A DNA stretch of 45,416 nucleotides from Actinomycetes bacterium (lineage in GTDB: Bacteria; Actinomycetota; Acidimicrobiia; Acidimicrobiales; RAAP-2): assembly GCA_021785695.1 (NCBI GenBank), contig JAJYEQ010000013.1, forward strand, positions 1 through 45,416, given 5' to 3'. The translations under genes and the position numbers were made by a program. The notes under the pieces were generated by a model. It had not been told where the DNA came from and did not search any database. It saw only the letters and a program-made list of their open reading frames with translations. Positions 15,820 through 24,436 of the stretch are shown one piece after another. Numbering within the stretch: the first letter of the stretch is position 1; each line of letters opens with the position of its first letter.

Positions 15820-16833
15820 GTGAGGCGCGTCGACCTGCGCAGTGACACCGTGACCCGTCCGACCCCCGCCATGCGCGCCGCCATGGCGGCGGCCGAGGTG
15901 GGCGACGACGGCTACGGCGAGGACCCCACGGTCAACGCCCTGGAGGCCCGGGGGGCCGCGATCCTGGGCAAACCGGCCGCGGTCTTCGTTCCCTCGGGCG
16001 TGATGGCCAACCAGATGGCGGTGCGCGTGCTGACCCAGCCCGGTGACGTGATCGTGGCCGGCGCCAACCAGCACCTGGTTGACTTCGAGATGGGGGCGAG
16101 CGCGCGCAACTCGTCGGTCCAGTTCGCCCTCGTCGAGGACGCGACGGGCCAACTCGACCTCGATCGGGTCGTCGAGATCATCGACTCGGAGGCCGATCAC
16201 CGCGCCCACGTCGGCGCGGTCGCGGTCGAGAACACGCACATGCCCTCGGGGGGCACGCCGTGGCCGGTCGAGCAGCTGGCGGCGCTGGCGCGGGCCGTCG
16301 AGCGGCCCGTGCACCTCGACGGGGCGCGGCTCTTCAACGCGGTGGTCGCGACGGCCACGCCGGCCGCGACGCTGGCGGCACCGGCGACGACGGTGATGGT
16401 GTGCCTCTCCAAGGGCCTGGCAGCCCCGGTGGGCTCGCTGCTGGCTGGTCCGGCCGATCTGATGGCGCGGGCCCGCGGGGAGCGCAAGCGCCTGGGCGGC
16501 GCGATGCGCCAAGCGGGCGTGCTGGCCGCGGCCGGGATCGTCGCGCTCGAGACGATGGTCGATCGGCTGGCCGAGGACCACCGCCGGGCCCGCCGGCTGG
16601 CCGAACTGGTGGCCGAGGCCTTCCCCGAGGCCAACTACGACCCCGCGAGCTGTCGCACCAACATCGTCGCCTTCGACCATCCCGACGCGCGGGCCCTGGT
16701 CGCCGAGCTGGCCGAGGTCGGGGTGCTCGGGGGCACGCTGGCGCCGCGGCGCGTGCGGCTGGTCACCCACCTCGACGTGGACGACGACGATCTGGACTAC
16801 GTGGCCGCGGTGCTGGCGCGCCGGACCCGCTGA
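15820..16833 (+). CDS. Low-specificity L-threonine aldolase (PLP)
   Basis: The 337-residue fold-type I PLP enzyme opens with [35 protein letters not shown], the hallmark of threonine aldolases. [11 protein letters not shown] holds the Asp that contacts the PLP ring nitrogen, and the Schiff-base Lys is in [13 protein letters not shown] (about residue 197). It cleaves threonine or allo-threonine to glycine and acetaldehyde. The GTG at 15820 is chosen because homology begins at the third codon. No strong ribosome site is seen, so a leaderless start is possible (tgactagcc looks like a -10). Confidence 0.93.
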   Translation: MRRVDLRSDTVTRPTPAMRAAMAAAEVGDDGYGEDPTVNALEARGAAILGKPAAVFVPSGVMANQMAVRVLTQPGDVIVAGANQHLVDFEMGASARNSSVQFALVEDATGQLDLDRVVEIIDSEADHRAHVGAVAVENTHMPSGGTPWPVEQLAALARAVERPVHLDGARLFNAVVATATPAATLAAPATTVMVCLSKGLAAPVGSLLAGPADLMARARGERKRLGGAMRQAGVLAAAGIVALETMVDRLAEDHRRARRLAELVAEAFPEANYDPASCRTNIVAFDHPDARALVAELAEVGVLGGTLAPRRVRLVTHLDVDDDDLDYVAAVLARRTR

Positions 16834-16896
16834 CACCCCGAGTTCATCGCGCGACCCCGAACCCGCGCCACGAGAGCGGGTAGCCTGGGCAGCGCA

Positions 16897-18168
16897 GTGG
16901 TAGCCACCGTGACTGACATCTTCCACCTCTCGACGTTCCTGCACCGACCGATCTTCGATCGCGAAGGTGACCGGATTGGCCGCGTCCAGGACCTGGTCGC
17001 GCGGCTCGGCGACGACGCCCACCCCCCGGTGGTCGGCGCGGTCATCCGCATCGAGGGTCGCGACCTCTTCGTGCCGATTCGCAAGATCGGCGGCCTGGAG
17101 CGGGGCCGGGTCACCTTCGAGGGCCGGCGCGTGGACCTGCGCCGCTTCGAGCGGCGCCCCGGGGAGCTGCTGCTCGCCGAGGACCTGCTGGCGCGTCACT
17201 CGATCAACCTGGTGCGCGGCCGCCTGATCAGCGCCAACGAGATTGAGCTAGCCCAGCTCGACGGGACCTGGCAGGTGGTCGGCGTCGATCCGGGCCGCCG
17301 CCCGCTGCTGCGGCGCCTGCTGGGTCCGACGGTCGGCCAGCGCGTGAAGGCCGAGGCCATCGTGGACTTCGCGTCCATCGAGCCCTTCGTGGGCCACGTG
17401 CCCTCGGCGCGCCTGCGCATCCCGTACCGCAAGCTGGCCAAGCTGCATCCGGCCCAGATCGCTGACCTGGTCGAGCAGGCGAGCCACGAGGAGGGTGAGG
17501 AGATCATCGAAGTCGTCGGGCTCGATCGTGAGCTCGAGGCCGACGTCTTCGAAGAGCTCGACACGACCCACCAGCTCGAGTTCCTCGAAGACCGCAGCGA
17601 CGCCGACGCCGCACGCCTCCTGGCGCGCATGGAGCCCGACAGCGCCGCCGACCTGATCACCGAGATCGACCAGGAGCGCCGCTCGCCGATCCTGGACCTG
17701 CTGCCGAGCGAGCAGCAGGCCAAGGTCCGCAACCTGCTCACCTACAACGCCGACACCGCGGGGGGGCTGATGAGCCCGGACTTCCTCTCGGTGCCCTCCA
17801 CCGCGACGGTGGACGAGGCCCTGGAGGCGGTGCGCGCGTCGCGGCTGCCCGTGGCGTCGCTGCAGGCCGTCTTCGTTCTCGACGACGACGGCCGACCGGT
17901 GGGGGTGGCCTCGATCACGTCGCTGGTGCGCGCCCACGGCGGCGAGTTGGCCCTCGGGGTGGCGCGCACCGACCTCACCCACGCCCACCCCCAGTGGGAC
18001 GTCCACCAGGTCGCGCGCACCATGAGCGACTTCAACCTGACGGTGCTGCCGGTGGCCACCGAGGATGACGGGCGGATGGTGGGGGTGGTCACGGTCGACG
18101 ACCTCCTCGACGAGTTGCTGCCCCACGGGTGGCGACGCGAATTCGGCATGTCGACGGTGGAGGAGTGA
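16897..18168 (+). CDS. Soluble PRC-barrel / MgtE-N / CBS protein
   Basis: The 423-residue protein has no membrane segments. Residues 1-140 look like two PRC-barrel-type units (FDREGDRIGRVQDLVARLG...). Residues about 180-285 match the MgtE intracellular N domain (LHPAQIADLVEQ, ARLLARMEPDSAADLI, LLPSEQQAKVRNLLTY). DTAGGLMSPDFLSV then opens a CBS pair (residues about 288-410, ending MVGVVTVDDLLDELLP). In MgtE the N and CBS domains sense Mg2+ and gate the pore; here the pore is missing. The gene precedes an NRAMP-like transporter with Mg-type site residues, so it probably regulates that transporter. The GTG at 16897 is assumed. Confidence 0.88.
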   Translation: MVATVTDIFHLSTFLHRPIFDREGDRIGRVQDLVARLGDDAHPPVVGAVIRIEGRDLFVPIRKIGGLERGRVTFEGRRVDLRRFERRPGELLLAEDLLARHSINLVRGRLISANEIELAQLDGTWQVVGVDPGRRPLLRRLLGPTVGQRVKAEAIVDFASIEPFVGHVPSARLRIPYRKLAKLHPAQIADLVEQASHEEGEEIIEVVGLDRELEADVFEELDTTHQLEFLEDRSDADAARLLARMEPDSAADLITEIDQERRSPILDLLPSEQQAKVRNLLTYNADTAGGLMSPDFLSVPSTATVDEALEAVRASRLPVASLQAVFVLDDDGRPVGVASITSLVRAHGGELALGVARTDLTHAHPQWDVHQVARTMSDFNLTVLPVATEDDGRMVGVVTVDDLLDELLPHGWRREFGMSTVEE

Positions 18169-18194
18169 TGGTGACTCGCCAGCGTCTCGTTCAA

Positions 18195-18217
18195 GGGGGG
18201 TCATTCTGAAACCCCCC
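18195..18217 (+). terminator. G/C hairpin after the PRC/MgtE-N/CBS gene
   Basis: GGGGGGT (18195-18201) pairs perfectly with ACCCCCC (18211-18217) around a 9-base loop, 26 bases after the stop. No T-run follows. It could be a terminator or an attenuator before the transporter gene. Confidence 0.55.
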
Positions 18218-18460
18218 AGTACCACCCTTCCCGTTGAACACGTAGGGTCGCACCGTCGCGAATCGATTCTGGCAGTTTGCTAAGTCCGGTCTCGTGGGGG
18301 GTGCCGGTACCCGATCACCACGAACGAACTGGAGACGAACTGTGCAGTATCGAGGAAACCACCAGGGGCCCGGGGCTCGCTGGCTCACGCGCACCGGCGC
18401 ACCGCCCGGATCGCGGTCGCGCCGCGATCGCGTGGCGTCGTGCGGGTTGGGGAGTCGCTG
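18218..18460 (+). promoter_or_regulatory. Long untranslated leader of the NRAMP-like gene
   Basis: About 240 bp without a recognisable gene precede the transporter. A perfect 8-bp stem with a 5-base loop (18409-18416 with 18422-18429) lies 31 bases before the ATG. GGGGAG at 18449-18454 is the ribosome site. A GTGG...CCAC pairing around 18293-18322 is weaker. It may be a metal-responsive leader, but I could not match it to the M-box or yybP-ykoY consensus. Confidence 0.35.
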
Positions 18461-20098
18461 ATGGCGACGGAGAACCCGAGCCCGAACGAGGCCACCGCGG
18501 TGCTCGACAGCGCGCACACCGGAGACATCCGCGGGGCCTTTGGCACCATCGGCCAACACGACCTCGGGGCGCGCTCCTCGCTCAAGGCGCGGCTGCTCAC
18601 GCTGCTCGCGATCATGGGACCGGGCCTCATCGTGATGATCGGGGACAACGACGCCGGTGGGGTGTCGACCTACGCCCAGGCCGGACAGAACTTCGGCCTG
18701 TCGCTCCTGTGGACGCTGCCGCTCCTCATCCCGGTGCTCGTCGTCAACCAGGAGATGGTGGTGCGTCTGGGTGCGGTCACCGGCGTCGGACACGCCAGGC
18801 TCATCAACGAACGCTTCGGTCGGTTCTGGGGCGCGTTCTCGGTCGGTGACCTCTTCATCTTGAACTTCCTCACCATCGCCACCGAGTTCATTGGGGTGAG
18901 CCTCTCGCTGGGCTACCTCGGCGTCAGCCAGTACATCTCGGTACCCGTCGCGGCGGCGGCGCTGATCCTCATGACCGCGTCGGGCAGCTTTCGACGGTGG
19001 GAACGCTTCATGTTCGTCTTCGTCTTCGCCAACTTCCTGGTGATCCCGCTCGTGATCATGCGCCACCCCTCCGTTGGGCCCGTGGTGCACGGCTTCGTGT
19101 CCCCGGGGGTGCGGGGGGGCTTCAACTCGACGTCCGTGCTCTTGATCATGGCGATCGTGGGCACGACGGTCGCGCCCTGGCAGCTCTTCTTCCAGCAGTC
19201 CAACATCGTCGACAAGCGCATCACGCCGCGCTGGATCAACTACGAGCGCACCGACACCGTGCTCGGCTCGTTCATCACGGTGTTCGCGGCGGCCATCCTC
19301 GTCGTCGTCGTGGCCACGGCCTTCGGGCCCACCCCCCTCGCCGGTCACTTTCAAAACGGCGCCGCCGTGGCCGCAGGTCTGCACCGCTACGTCGGGCGCG
19401 CCGCCGGCGTCATCTTCGCGGTCATCCTGCTGAACGCGTCCATCATCGGCGCGGCCTCGGTGACGCTGGCCACGTCGTACGCCTTCGGCGACATGTTCGG
19501 GGCCAAGCACTCGCTGCACCGGCACTGGCGCGACGCCAAGTTCTTCTACGGCGTCTTCTCGGCGATGGTCATCCTGGCCGCCGGCATCGTCGTGATCCCC
19601 GGCGCGCCACTGGGACTCATCACGACCAGCGTCCAGGCGCTGGCCGGCGTCCTGCTGCCCAGCGCCACGGTCTTCTTGCTGCTGCTGTGCAACGACCGCG
19701 AGGTGCTGGGCCCCTGGGTCAACCGGACGTGGCTGAACGTGGTGGCGAGCATCATCGTCGGCGTCTTGCTGATGATGTCGCTCGTCTTGATGATCACGAC
19801 GCTGTTCACCTCGATCGACGTGGCCCAGCTCGCCGTGGTGCTCGGGATCGTCTTCGTGGCGGTCTTCCTGGTCGCGGGCGTGGTGCTGGTCATCCGGCGG
19901 CGCGGGGTGCCCGCCGAGCCCGAACCGGCCCCCGGGTATCGCGCCACCTGGCGGATGCCGCCCATCAACCTGCTCCACCGGCCCCGCTGGTCCCGGGGGA
20001 CTCTGGTGGGCATGTACGTGCTGCGCGGCTACCTGGTCGTGGCGGTGGCCATGCTCCTCGTCAAGGCCATCGAGCTCGGTCTGCACCATCACGCCTGA
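18461..20098 (+). CDS. NRAMP/SLC11-family divalent metal transporter, Mg2+-type (NRMT-like) site
   Basis: The 545-residue protein has about 11 membrane segments. The NRAMP TM1 motif DPGN aligns with DAGG (residues 64-67, in GDNDAGGVSTYAQAGQNFG), so the metal-binding Asn is Gly. In TM6 the M-P-H motif becomes A-P-W (238-240, TTVAPWQLFFQQS), so the metal-binding Met is Ala. Loss of the Asn and the Met sulphur is what separates NRMT magnesium transporters from Mn2+/Fe2+ NRAMPs. The preceding gene encodes Mg-sensing MgtE-N/CBS domains, which supports Mg2+. The ATG at 18461 follows GGGGAG; an in-frame GTG at 18440 is less likely. Alternative: an Mn2+ transporter with divergent site residues. Confidence 0.88.
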   Translation: MATENPSPNEATAVLDSAHTGDIRGAFGTIGQHDLGARSSLKARLLTLLAIMGPGLIVMIGDNDAGGVSTYAQAGQNFGLSLLWTLPLLIPVLVVNQEMVVRLGAVTGVGHARLINERFGRFWGAFSVGDLFILNFLTIATEFIGVSLSLGYLGVSQYISVPVAAAALILMTASGSFRRWERFMFVFVFANFLVIPLVIMRHPSVGPVVHGFVSPGVRGGFNSTSVLLIMAIVGTTVAPWQLFFQQSNIVDKRITPRWINYERTDTVLGSFITVFAAAILVVVVATAFGPTPLAGHFQNGAAVAAGLHRYVGRAAGVIFAVILLNASIIGAASVTLATSYAFGDMFGAKHSLHRHWRDAKFFYGVFSAMVILAAGIVVIPGAPLGLITTSVQALAGVLLPSATVFLLLLCNDREVLGPWVNRTWLNVVASIIVGVLLMMSLVLMITTLFTSIDVAQLAVVLGIVFVAVFLVAGVVLVIRRRGVPAEPEPAPGYRATWRMPPINLLHRPRWSRGTLVGMYVLRGYLVVAVAMLLVKAIELGLHHHA

Positions 20099-20154
20099 GC
20101 GGCCGCGGTCGCGCGCCAGCCAGTCGCCGGAGTCGCGCCAATTAGTGTCGGGGC

Positions 20155-20976
20155 GTGAGGACCCGAGGGACCCTGGTGTGCGTCCATGCCCACCCCGATG
20201 ACGAGGCGCTGTTCACCGCGGGGGCATCGCTGCTGGCCGCCCGCCGGGGGATGGCCACGGTGCTGGTGACCTGCACCGACGGGCGCTACGGCTTCGACCC
20301 GGCCGGTCGCGCCGGCGACGACCCGGCCCACGACGCGGCCGCCACGGCCGAGCGACGCGCGGCCGAGCTGGACCGGGCCGCGCGCCGGGCCGGCTTCACG
20401 CGCCGGGTGAGCCTGGGCTACGCCGACTCGGGGATGGCCGGATGGCCCAGCGCCACCGCGCCCACCGCCTTCGCGCGCGCCGACGTGGCCGCGGTGGGGG
20501 CGACGCTGGCCGCGCTCTTCGACGAGGTCGGCGCGACCGTGGTGCTCACCTACGACGAGCGGGGCTTCTACGACCATCCCGATCACATCGCGGCCAACGC
20601 GGTGACGCGGGCGGCCGTCGCGGGCTCGGCCAGCGTCGAGCGCCTCTACTATCGCGTCGTGCCCACGAGCGTCCTGACCCGCTTCGTGCCCGACGCGCAC
20701 GCCCTGGAGGTCTTCTTGCCCGCCTGGGTCCTCGACGCGGGGATCGGCGTGGCCGACGAGCGCGTGACCACGGCGCTCGACACCACCGCGGTGCTCGACG
20801 AGCAGCGCGCCGCCATGGTGTGTCACGCCAGCCAGGTCGACAACGCCGACCTGATCGGGCTGGACGCCGAGATGTTCACGCGGCTCTTTGGCACCGAGTA
20901 CTACGAGCGGGCCTGGAGCCGGCATCCGGCCGCGGGCGACGCCGACGACCTGTTCGGGGGGCTGGTGTGGGACTGA
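20155..20976 (+). CDS. PIG-L/LmbE-family zinc deacetylase, copy 1
   Basis: The 273-residue protein opens with LVCVHAHPDDEALFTAG, the zinc-binding H-P-D-D-E motif of LmbE/MshB/Mca enzymes. The third zinc ligand is in FYDHPDHIAANAVTRAA (HPDH, about residue 142). YADSGMAGW matches the loop seen in MshB/Mca. The family removes acyl groups from amino sugars (GlcNAc-Ins in mycothiol synthesis) or cleaves mycothiol conjugates. The ligand here is not certain. The next gene is a paralog, starting 10 bases before this stop. The GTG at 20155 begins right at homology. Confidence 0.88.
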   Translation: MRTRGTLVCVHAHPDDEALFTAGASLLAARRGMATVLVTCTDGRYGFDPAGRAGDDPAHDAAATAERRAAELDRAARRAGFTRRVSLGYADSGMAGWPSATAPTAFARADVAAVGATLAALFDEVGATVVLTYDERGFYDHPDHIAANAVTRAAVAGSASVERLYYRVVPTSVLTRFVPDAHALEVFLPAWVLDAGIGVADERVTTALDTTAVLDEQRAAMVCHASQVDNADLIGLDAEMFTRLFGTEYYERAWSRHPAAGDADDLFGGLVWD

Positions 20977-21788
20977 CGGTGCTCGCGGTCCACGCGCACC
21001 CCGACGACGAGGTCATGGCCACCGGCGGCACCCTGCGGCTCCTGGCCGACCAGGGCGTGCGCACGGTGCTGGTGACCTGCACCGACGGCCGCTACGGCGA
21101 CGCGCCCGGCGCCATCAAGCCGGGGGCCCCGGGCCACGACCCCGACGCCGTGGCCGCCCTGCGGGCCCGCGAGCTCGAGGCGTCCGCGGCGGCACTGGGG
21201 ATCGCGCGGGTGGTCCAGCTGGGCTACCAGGACTCGGGGATGATGGGCTGGGACCACAACGACGAGCCCGGGGCGTTCTGGTCGACGCGGATCGACGAGG
21301 CCGCCGACCGCCTCGGCGCGATCCTGCGCCAGGAGGCGCCCCAGGTCGTCGTGACCTACAACGAGTTCGGCTTCTACGGCCACCCCGACCACATCCAGGC
21401 GCACCGGGCCACCCGGGCGGCCCTGGCCGCGCTGGCGGCGCCCCCAACCCTCTACTACAACGCCCTGCCGCTGTCGGCGGCCCGCCGCTGGCGCGAGCAG
21501 GCGGCCCCCGACCCCGACGCGGCCGCCAGCGCCGAGGGGGAGGGCTTTGACCCGGTGGCCCTGGCCGTGCCCGACGAGGAGATCGCCGCCGCGATCGACG
21601 TGCGCGGGGTCCTGGGGGCCAAGCGGGCCGCGATGGTGGCCCACGCCTCGCAGCTGGCCGACGCGCCGTGGCTGAGCCTGGACGATGACGCGTTCGCGGC
21701 GGCCATGGGCTGGGAGTGGTTCGTGCGTGCGGGCCACCCGGTCGGCCTCGCGGGCCCCTCGAGCGACCTCCTGGCCGGCTACCGCTGA
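20967..21788 (+). CDS. PIG-L/LmbE-family zinc deacetylase, copy 2
   Basis: This 273-residue paralog of the gene before it carries VLAVHAHPDDEVMATGG, TDGRYGDAPGAIKPGAPGHD, YQDSGMMGWDHN and FGFYGHPDHIQAHRATRAA. The YxDSGMxGW and ...NxxPxxFW pattern is close to MshB/Mca, and this copy has the more complete version. The GTG at 20967 is the start at which homology begins and gives a 10-base overlap with copy 1. Only 16 bases separate its stop from the ABC ATPase gene, so the two are likely co-transcribed. One copy could be mycothiol-related and the other specialised to the imported compound. Confidence 0.88.
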   Translation: MGLTVLAVHAHPDDEVMATGGTLRLLADQGVRTVLVTCTDGRYGDAPGAIKPGAPGHDPDAVAALRARELEASAAALGIARVVQLGYQDSGMMGWDHNDEPGAFWSTRIDEAADRLGAILRQEAPQVVVTYNEFGFYGHPDHIQAHRATRAALAALAAPPTLYYNALPLSAARRWREQAAPDPDAAASAEGEGFDPVALAVPDEEIAAAIDVRGVLGAKRAAMVAHASQLADAPWLSLDDDAFAAAMGWEWFVRAGHPVGLAGPSSDLLAGYR

Positions 21789-21804
21789 CCGGTACGATGA
21801 GCGG

Positions 21805-22560
21805 GTGACCGACGCGCTGCTGGCGCTGCGTGAGGTCGCCAAGTCCTTTGGCGACACCGTGGCGCTCTCGCCCACGACGCTCGACATCGCCGAGGGCTCC
21901 TTCGTCGCCATCGTGGGGCCCTCGGGATGCGGCAAGTCCACCCTGTTCAACGTCATCGCCGGGCTGCTGGCGCCCGACGCGGGCGCCGTGCTGCTGGCCG
22001 AGCGCGACGTCACCGGCACGACCGGCCACGTCGGCTACATGCTCCAAAAGGACCTCCTGGTGCCCTGGCGCACGGTCGAGGACAACATCACGATGGCCAA
22101 GCGCCTCACCGGGCGCGTGACCAACGAGGACCGCGCCGAGGCGCGCCGCATGGCGCGCGCCTACGGCCTGGGCGAGTTCCTGCGCCACTACCCGTCAGCC
22201 CTGTCGGGCGGCATGCGCCAGCGCGTGGCCTTCATGCGCACCTTGATGACCCACCAGCGCCTGCTGCTGCTCGACGAGCCCTTCGGGGCCCTGGACGCCC
22301 AGACGCGCCTCGAGATGCAGCAGTGGCTCCTCCAGGTGTGGCGCGACGCCGAGCGCACGGTGCTGTTCATCACCCACGACGTCGACGAGTCGATCTTCCT
22401 GGCCGACCGCGTCATCGTCATGTCCCCGCGCCCGGGTCGGGTGGTGGCCGACTTCACCAACCCGCTGGTGCGCCCGCGCACCCTCGAGATGCTCACCGAG
22501 CCGGACTTCATCGCGCTCAAGGGCCAGATCATGCACCTGCTCCACGGGGGCGCGGCGTGA
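21805..22560 (+). CDS. NitT/TauT-type ABC transporter ATPase
   Basis: The 251-residue ATPase of the nitrate/sulfonate/pyrimidine import class has Walker A GPSGCGKST near residues 38-46. The Q-loop region is GYMLQKDLLVPWRTVEDNI, the signature is LSGGMRQRVAFMRTL, and Walker B is LLLLDEPFGALDAQTR. The switch His is in FITHDVDESIFLADRVIVMSPRPGR, typical of this class. The GTG at 21805 lies at the start of homology; an ATG 8 bases earlier is out of frame. The stop overlaps the permease GTG (GTGA). Confidence 0.92.
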   Translation: MTDALLALREVAKSFGDTVALSPTTLDIAEGSFVAIVGPSGCGKSTLFNVIAGLLAPDAGAVLLAERDVTGTTGHVGYMLQKDLLVPWRTVEDNITMAKRLTGRVTNEDRAEARRMARAYGLGEFLRHYPSALSGGMRQRVAFMRTLMTHQRLLLLDEPFGALDAQTRLEMQQWLLQVWRDAERTVLFITHDVDESIFLADRVIVMSPRPGRVVADFTNPLVRPRTLEMLTEPDFIALKGQIMHLLHGGAA

Positions 22561-23384
22561 GGACGACCCGCCGGCGCCTGGGGCTGGTCGCGCGCAACGT
22601 CGGGGTCCCGATCCTGTCGCTGGTCCTGGTCCTGGTGCTCTGGCAGCTCATCGTGGTGGGCTTCCACGTGGCCAGCTACGTGGCCCCCCGGCCCCGCGCG
22701 GCCATCGACTCGGTGACCCAGAACTGGTCGTTGCTGTGGCCCCTGGTGCTCGGGACGATTCGCGAGACGGTCTACGGCTTCGTGGTGGGCGCGACCCTGG
22801 GTTTCTTCCTCGGCGTCATCATGGCCAAGGTGTCCTTCCTCCAGGGCCTCGTCTACCCGGTGCTGGTCCTGTCCCAGGCCATCCCGATCATCGCCCTGGC
22901 TGCGCCCCTGGTGCTGATCCTCGGGTTCTCCACGGCGCCCAAGGTGGTGATCGTCGCCTGGATCGTCTTCTTCCCGGTCACCGTCAACGTCCTGGACGGC
23001 CTCAGCCACGTGGACCGCGACCTGGTCAACCTGGCCAAGGTCTACGGCGCCTCGCGCTGGCGCACCTTCTGGCAGATCGAGATCCCGGCCACCTCGACGC
23101 CCCTGTTCTCGGGCCTCAAGATCGGCGCGACCTACGCGGTGACCGGGGCGATCATCGGTGAGCTGGCGGCCTCGGACGGCTCGTCCCTGGCCCTCTACCA
23201 GGAGCACGCCAACTCCAACTTGAACACCGCGGCGGTCTACGGCACGACCATGGTCATGACGGCCATCGGGATCAGCTGGTTCCTGCTGGTGGTGGGCGTC
23301 GAGGTGTTCGCGACGCCGTGGCGGCGCCGCACCGTGGCGCGGCGCTGGCCCTGGCGACGGGGACGCGACCTCGTCGATCAGTAG
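22557..23384 (+). CDS. NitT/TauT-type ABC transporter permease
   Basis: The 275-residue inner-membrane protein has about six membrane segments. The coupling (EAA) loop is LVNLAKVYGASRWRTFWQIEIPATSTPLFSGLKIGATYAVTGAIIGE, and VLSQAIPIIALAAPLVLILGFSTAPKVVIV precedes it; both are typical of the SsuC/ThiX group. It pairs with the ATPase before it (4-base overlap) and the binding protein after it (31-bp gap with AAGGAGG). Confidence 0.92.
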   Translation: MRTTRRRLGLVARNVGVPILSLVLVLVLWQLIVVGFHVASYVAPRPRAAIDSVTQNWSLLWPLVLGTIRETVYGFVVGATLGFFLGVIMAKVSFLQGLVYPVLVLSQAIPIIALAAPLVLILGFSTAPKVVIVAWIVFFPVTVNVLDGLSHVDRDLVNLAKVYGASRWRTFWQIEIPATSTPLFSGLKIGATYAVTGAIIGELAASDGSSLALYQEHANSNLNTAAVYGTTMVMTAIGISWFLLVVGVEVFATPWRRRTVARRWPWRRGRDLVDQ

Positions 23385-23415
23385 GATTCCGACCAGACTT
23401 CTCAAGGAGGGCGTG

Positions 23416-24432
23416 ATGCGCAGGACTCGGTTCGCAGTGAGCGCGGCGGCGATTGCCGCGTTGATGGCCACATCGGCCGTGACCACCGGGGGATCCGCGG
23501 GAGCCACCGCGACCACCTCGGTCACCTTCGCCTACGACTTCCCCGGCCCGGACTTCGAGCTGGTCCCGGTCGTCGTGGCCCAGGACCGGGGCTTCTTCGC
23601 CGCCCACGGCCTCCACGTCAAGGTGGTGTTCCCGCCCGACACCTCGACCACGACCAAGATGCTGACGACGGGTGCGGCCAACATCGGCTTCTTGACCACG
23701 ACCGACATGGGCGTGGCCGTCAACGCCGGGGCCCCGGTGCTGTCGGTGGCCAACTACTCGATGCGCAACAACTGGGCGCTGTTCGCCAAGCCCGGGACCA
23801 AGCTCACGCCGCAGAACCTGACCGCGGCGCTGCGGGGCAAGAGGATCTTCTCCTACGGGGACACCTGGACCGAGTCGATGCTGCCCTTCGTCCTGCGCCG
23901 CGCGCACCTGACGACCAACCAGGTCAAGATCATCTCGGACCCCACGGGCAACGACCTGACCGACCTGCTGGCGGGCAAGGTTGACATCTCGACCTCGACG
24001 ACCAACTACGAGATCCCCGGCTTCGTGGGCTCCCACGTCAAGGGCAAGGAGGTGACCCTGCTCGGCACTCGGGTGGGCGCCCCCGACATCCCGATCTGGG
24101 TGTACGCGGTGACGCGCAGCTACGCGGCCGCGCACGGTGCGACGGTGCGGGCGTTCCTGGCCGCCGTGAAGTCCGCCACTGTGTGGGCGGTGGCCCACCC
24201 GGCCGCCGCGGCGATCGAGTTCGACCACGCCTACCCGACCTCGGGCTACACCAACGCCTACAACGCCCTGGGCTGGAAGCTGACGATCCCCTTCCTGCGC
24301 GACACGCACGGTCAGTACTTCGTGCAGTCGAGCGCCCAGTGGCTGACGCTGGCCCGGGCCCTCAAGTCCATCAAGCTGATCTCCAAGGTGCCCGCGCCCA
24401 CCACCTACTACACGAACAAGTTCCTGCCCTAG
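23416..24432 (+). CDS. ABC transporter substrate-binding protein, NMT1/THI5-like
   Basis: The 338-residue exported protein has a signal sequence MRRTRFAVSAAAIAALMATS followed by Ala-rich residues to about 35. The mature part starts VTFAYDFPGPDFELVPVVVAQDRGFFAAHGLHVKVV, the usual opening of NMT1/THI5-like proteins that bind thiamine-precursor pyrimidines, sulfonates or nitrate. The ATG at 23416 has AAGGAGG five bases upstream; a GTG directly before it is too close. The following kinase and nucleoside hydrolase suggest a nucleoside or base-like ligand, by context only. Confidence 0.88.
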   Translation: MRRTRFAVSAAAIAALMATSAVTTGGSAGATATTSVTFAYDFPGPDFELVPVVVAQDRGFFAAHGLHVKVVFPPDTSTTTKMLTTGAANIGFLTTTDMGVAVNAGAPVLSVANYSMRNNWALFAKPGTKLTPQNLTAALRGKRIFSYGDTWTESMLPFVLRRAHLTTNQVKIISDPTGNDLTDLLAGKVDISTSTTNYEIPGFVGSHVKGKEVTLLGTRVGAPDIPIWVYAVTRSYAAAHGATVRAFLAAVKSATVWAVAHPAAAAIEFDHAYPTSGYTNAYNALGWKLTIPFLRDTHGQYFVQSSAQWLTLARALKSIKLISKVPAPTTYYTNKFLP

Positions 24433-24436
24433 CGCC

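Noticed and set aside
18218..18460. M-box or yybP-ykoY riboswitch before the transporter
   Set aside because: I could not find the conserved core sequences of either class by eye; reported only as a structured leader.
18191..20092. A 633-codon minus-strand frame opposite the NRAMP-like gene
   Set aside because: His/Asp/Gln-rich shadow typical of the reverse strand of a membrane-protein gene.
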